From Ruixingdingia sedimenti (GTDB lineage Bacteria; Pseudomonadota; Alphaproteobacteria; Rhodobacterales; Rhodobacteraceae), in NCBI RefSeq assembly GCF_031432425.1, contig NZ_JAVKPH010000034.1, positions 1 through 31,409 of the forward strand: a stretch of DNA of 31,409 nt, read 5' to 3'. Below the pieces are notes generated by a model, which was given only the letters and a program-made list of their open reading frames with translations, was not told where the DNA came from and made no database searches. The position numbers and the translations under genes are program-made. Position 1 is the stretch's first letter; every line of letters starts with the position of its first letter. Below are positions 31,335 through 31,409 of this stretch, piece by piece.

Positions 31335-31409
31335 CGGTCAGGACTCGTTCTCGCGTCATAGCCAGAACATGACGGTTGCAGCGAGGGCGACGGCGGAGAG
31401 GAAGACCTT
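31335..31409 (-). mobile_element. End of an IS5-family-like insertion sequence
   Basis: From about 31335 the sequence changes to an insertion-sequence end. GGTCAGGACTCGTT (31337-31350) is a candidate inverted terminal repeat, and TTA just before it (31332-31334) could be the left target-site duplication. The transposase 3' end follows at 31356. The other end lies beyond the window, so the repeat and duplication cannot be checked here. Confidence 0.6.
31356..31409 (-). CDS. IS5-family-like transposase, C-terminal 17 residues (partial)
   Basis: The leftward frame open at the window edge reads KVFLSAVALAATVMFWL and then TGA (31356-31358). This hydrophobic C-terminus ending in W-L is characteristic of many IS5-family DDE transposases (an FLSAVALAA-type helix). 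Only 17 residues are visible and no catalytic residue is included, so the assignment rests on this tail and on the adjoining terminal sequence. Confidence 0.65.
   Translation of the reverse strand, partial: KVFLSAVALAATVMFWL

Noticed and set aside
1..31409. CRISPR arrays, tRNA or rRNA genes
   Set aside because: No regularly spaced repeat array and no tRNA- or rRNA-like sequence was seen on either strand.

Overview
The window is GC-rich DNA with strong Shine-Dalgarno sites, many TRAP and ABC uptake genes and a Mu-like prophage. Together these suggest an alphaproteobacterium, most likely of the Rhodobacterales/Paracoccaceae type. That placement is inferred from gene style; there is no rRNA or other marker gene here.

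Region 1 (1 to about 3750) is the left end of a Mu-like prophage lying in reverse orientation. An early operon (Ner-like regulator, an 86-aa protein, and the first codons of a third gene) runs leftward out of the window. A LexA-type repressor with an S24 peptidase domain runs rightward from the shared control region. Behind it come cargo-like genes: a secreted protein of unknown function, an 81-aa protein, and a D12-class adenine methyltransferase whose ribosome binding site can be locked in a stem-loop. The last 300 bases hold repeated TTCCCACTTC elements and inverted repeats that look like transposase-binding sites at a phage end. A short SnoaL-like gene abuts this end.

Region 2 (about 3750 to 31330) is one large catabolic island with several transcription units. 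A TRAP solute receptor (4145-5359, leftward) diverges from the TRAP permeases DctQM (rightward). A leftward operon from 14650 carries a flavin aromatic-type hydroxylase, a second shortened TRAP receptor, two SDR dehydrogenases, an EthD-domain protein, a SnoaL-like protein and an MFS exporter. Diverging from it, a long rightward operon from 15037 carries two SDRs, a ketosteroid-dehydrogenase/fumarate-reductase-like flavoprotein, a YciI-like protein, a complete branched-chain/aromatic-acid-type ABC importer (LivH, a LivM-LivG fusion, LivF, LivK), a NIPSNAP protein, a fumarylacetoacetase-family hydrolase, a nitroreductase and a GntR/FCD regulator. Further right are a second YciI gene and a frameshifted enoyl-CoA hydratase/3-hydroxyacyl-CoA dehydrogenase (leftward), an acyl-CoA dehydrogenase (rightward) and a fifth SDR (leftward). 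The window ends in the 3' end of an IS5-type transposase.

Read as a pathway (inference): an organic acid, probably cyclic or aromatic, is imported by TRAP and ABC systems, hydroxylated, and oxidised or reduced by SDRs and the KstD-like flavoprotein. It is then opened by a hydrolase and fed into beta-oxidation. No classical ring-cleavage dioxygenase or CoA ligase is present. Several roles are doubled (two TRAP receptors, two SnoaL, two YciI, five SDR), and at least four genes are damaged: an amber codon in the first receptor's signal peptide, an A8-tract frameshift at the DctQ start, an in-frame loss of about 103 residues in the second receptor, and a one-base insertion in the beta-oxidation fusion gene. 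Either the island is decaying or some of these are assembly errors or recoding sites.
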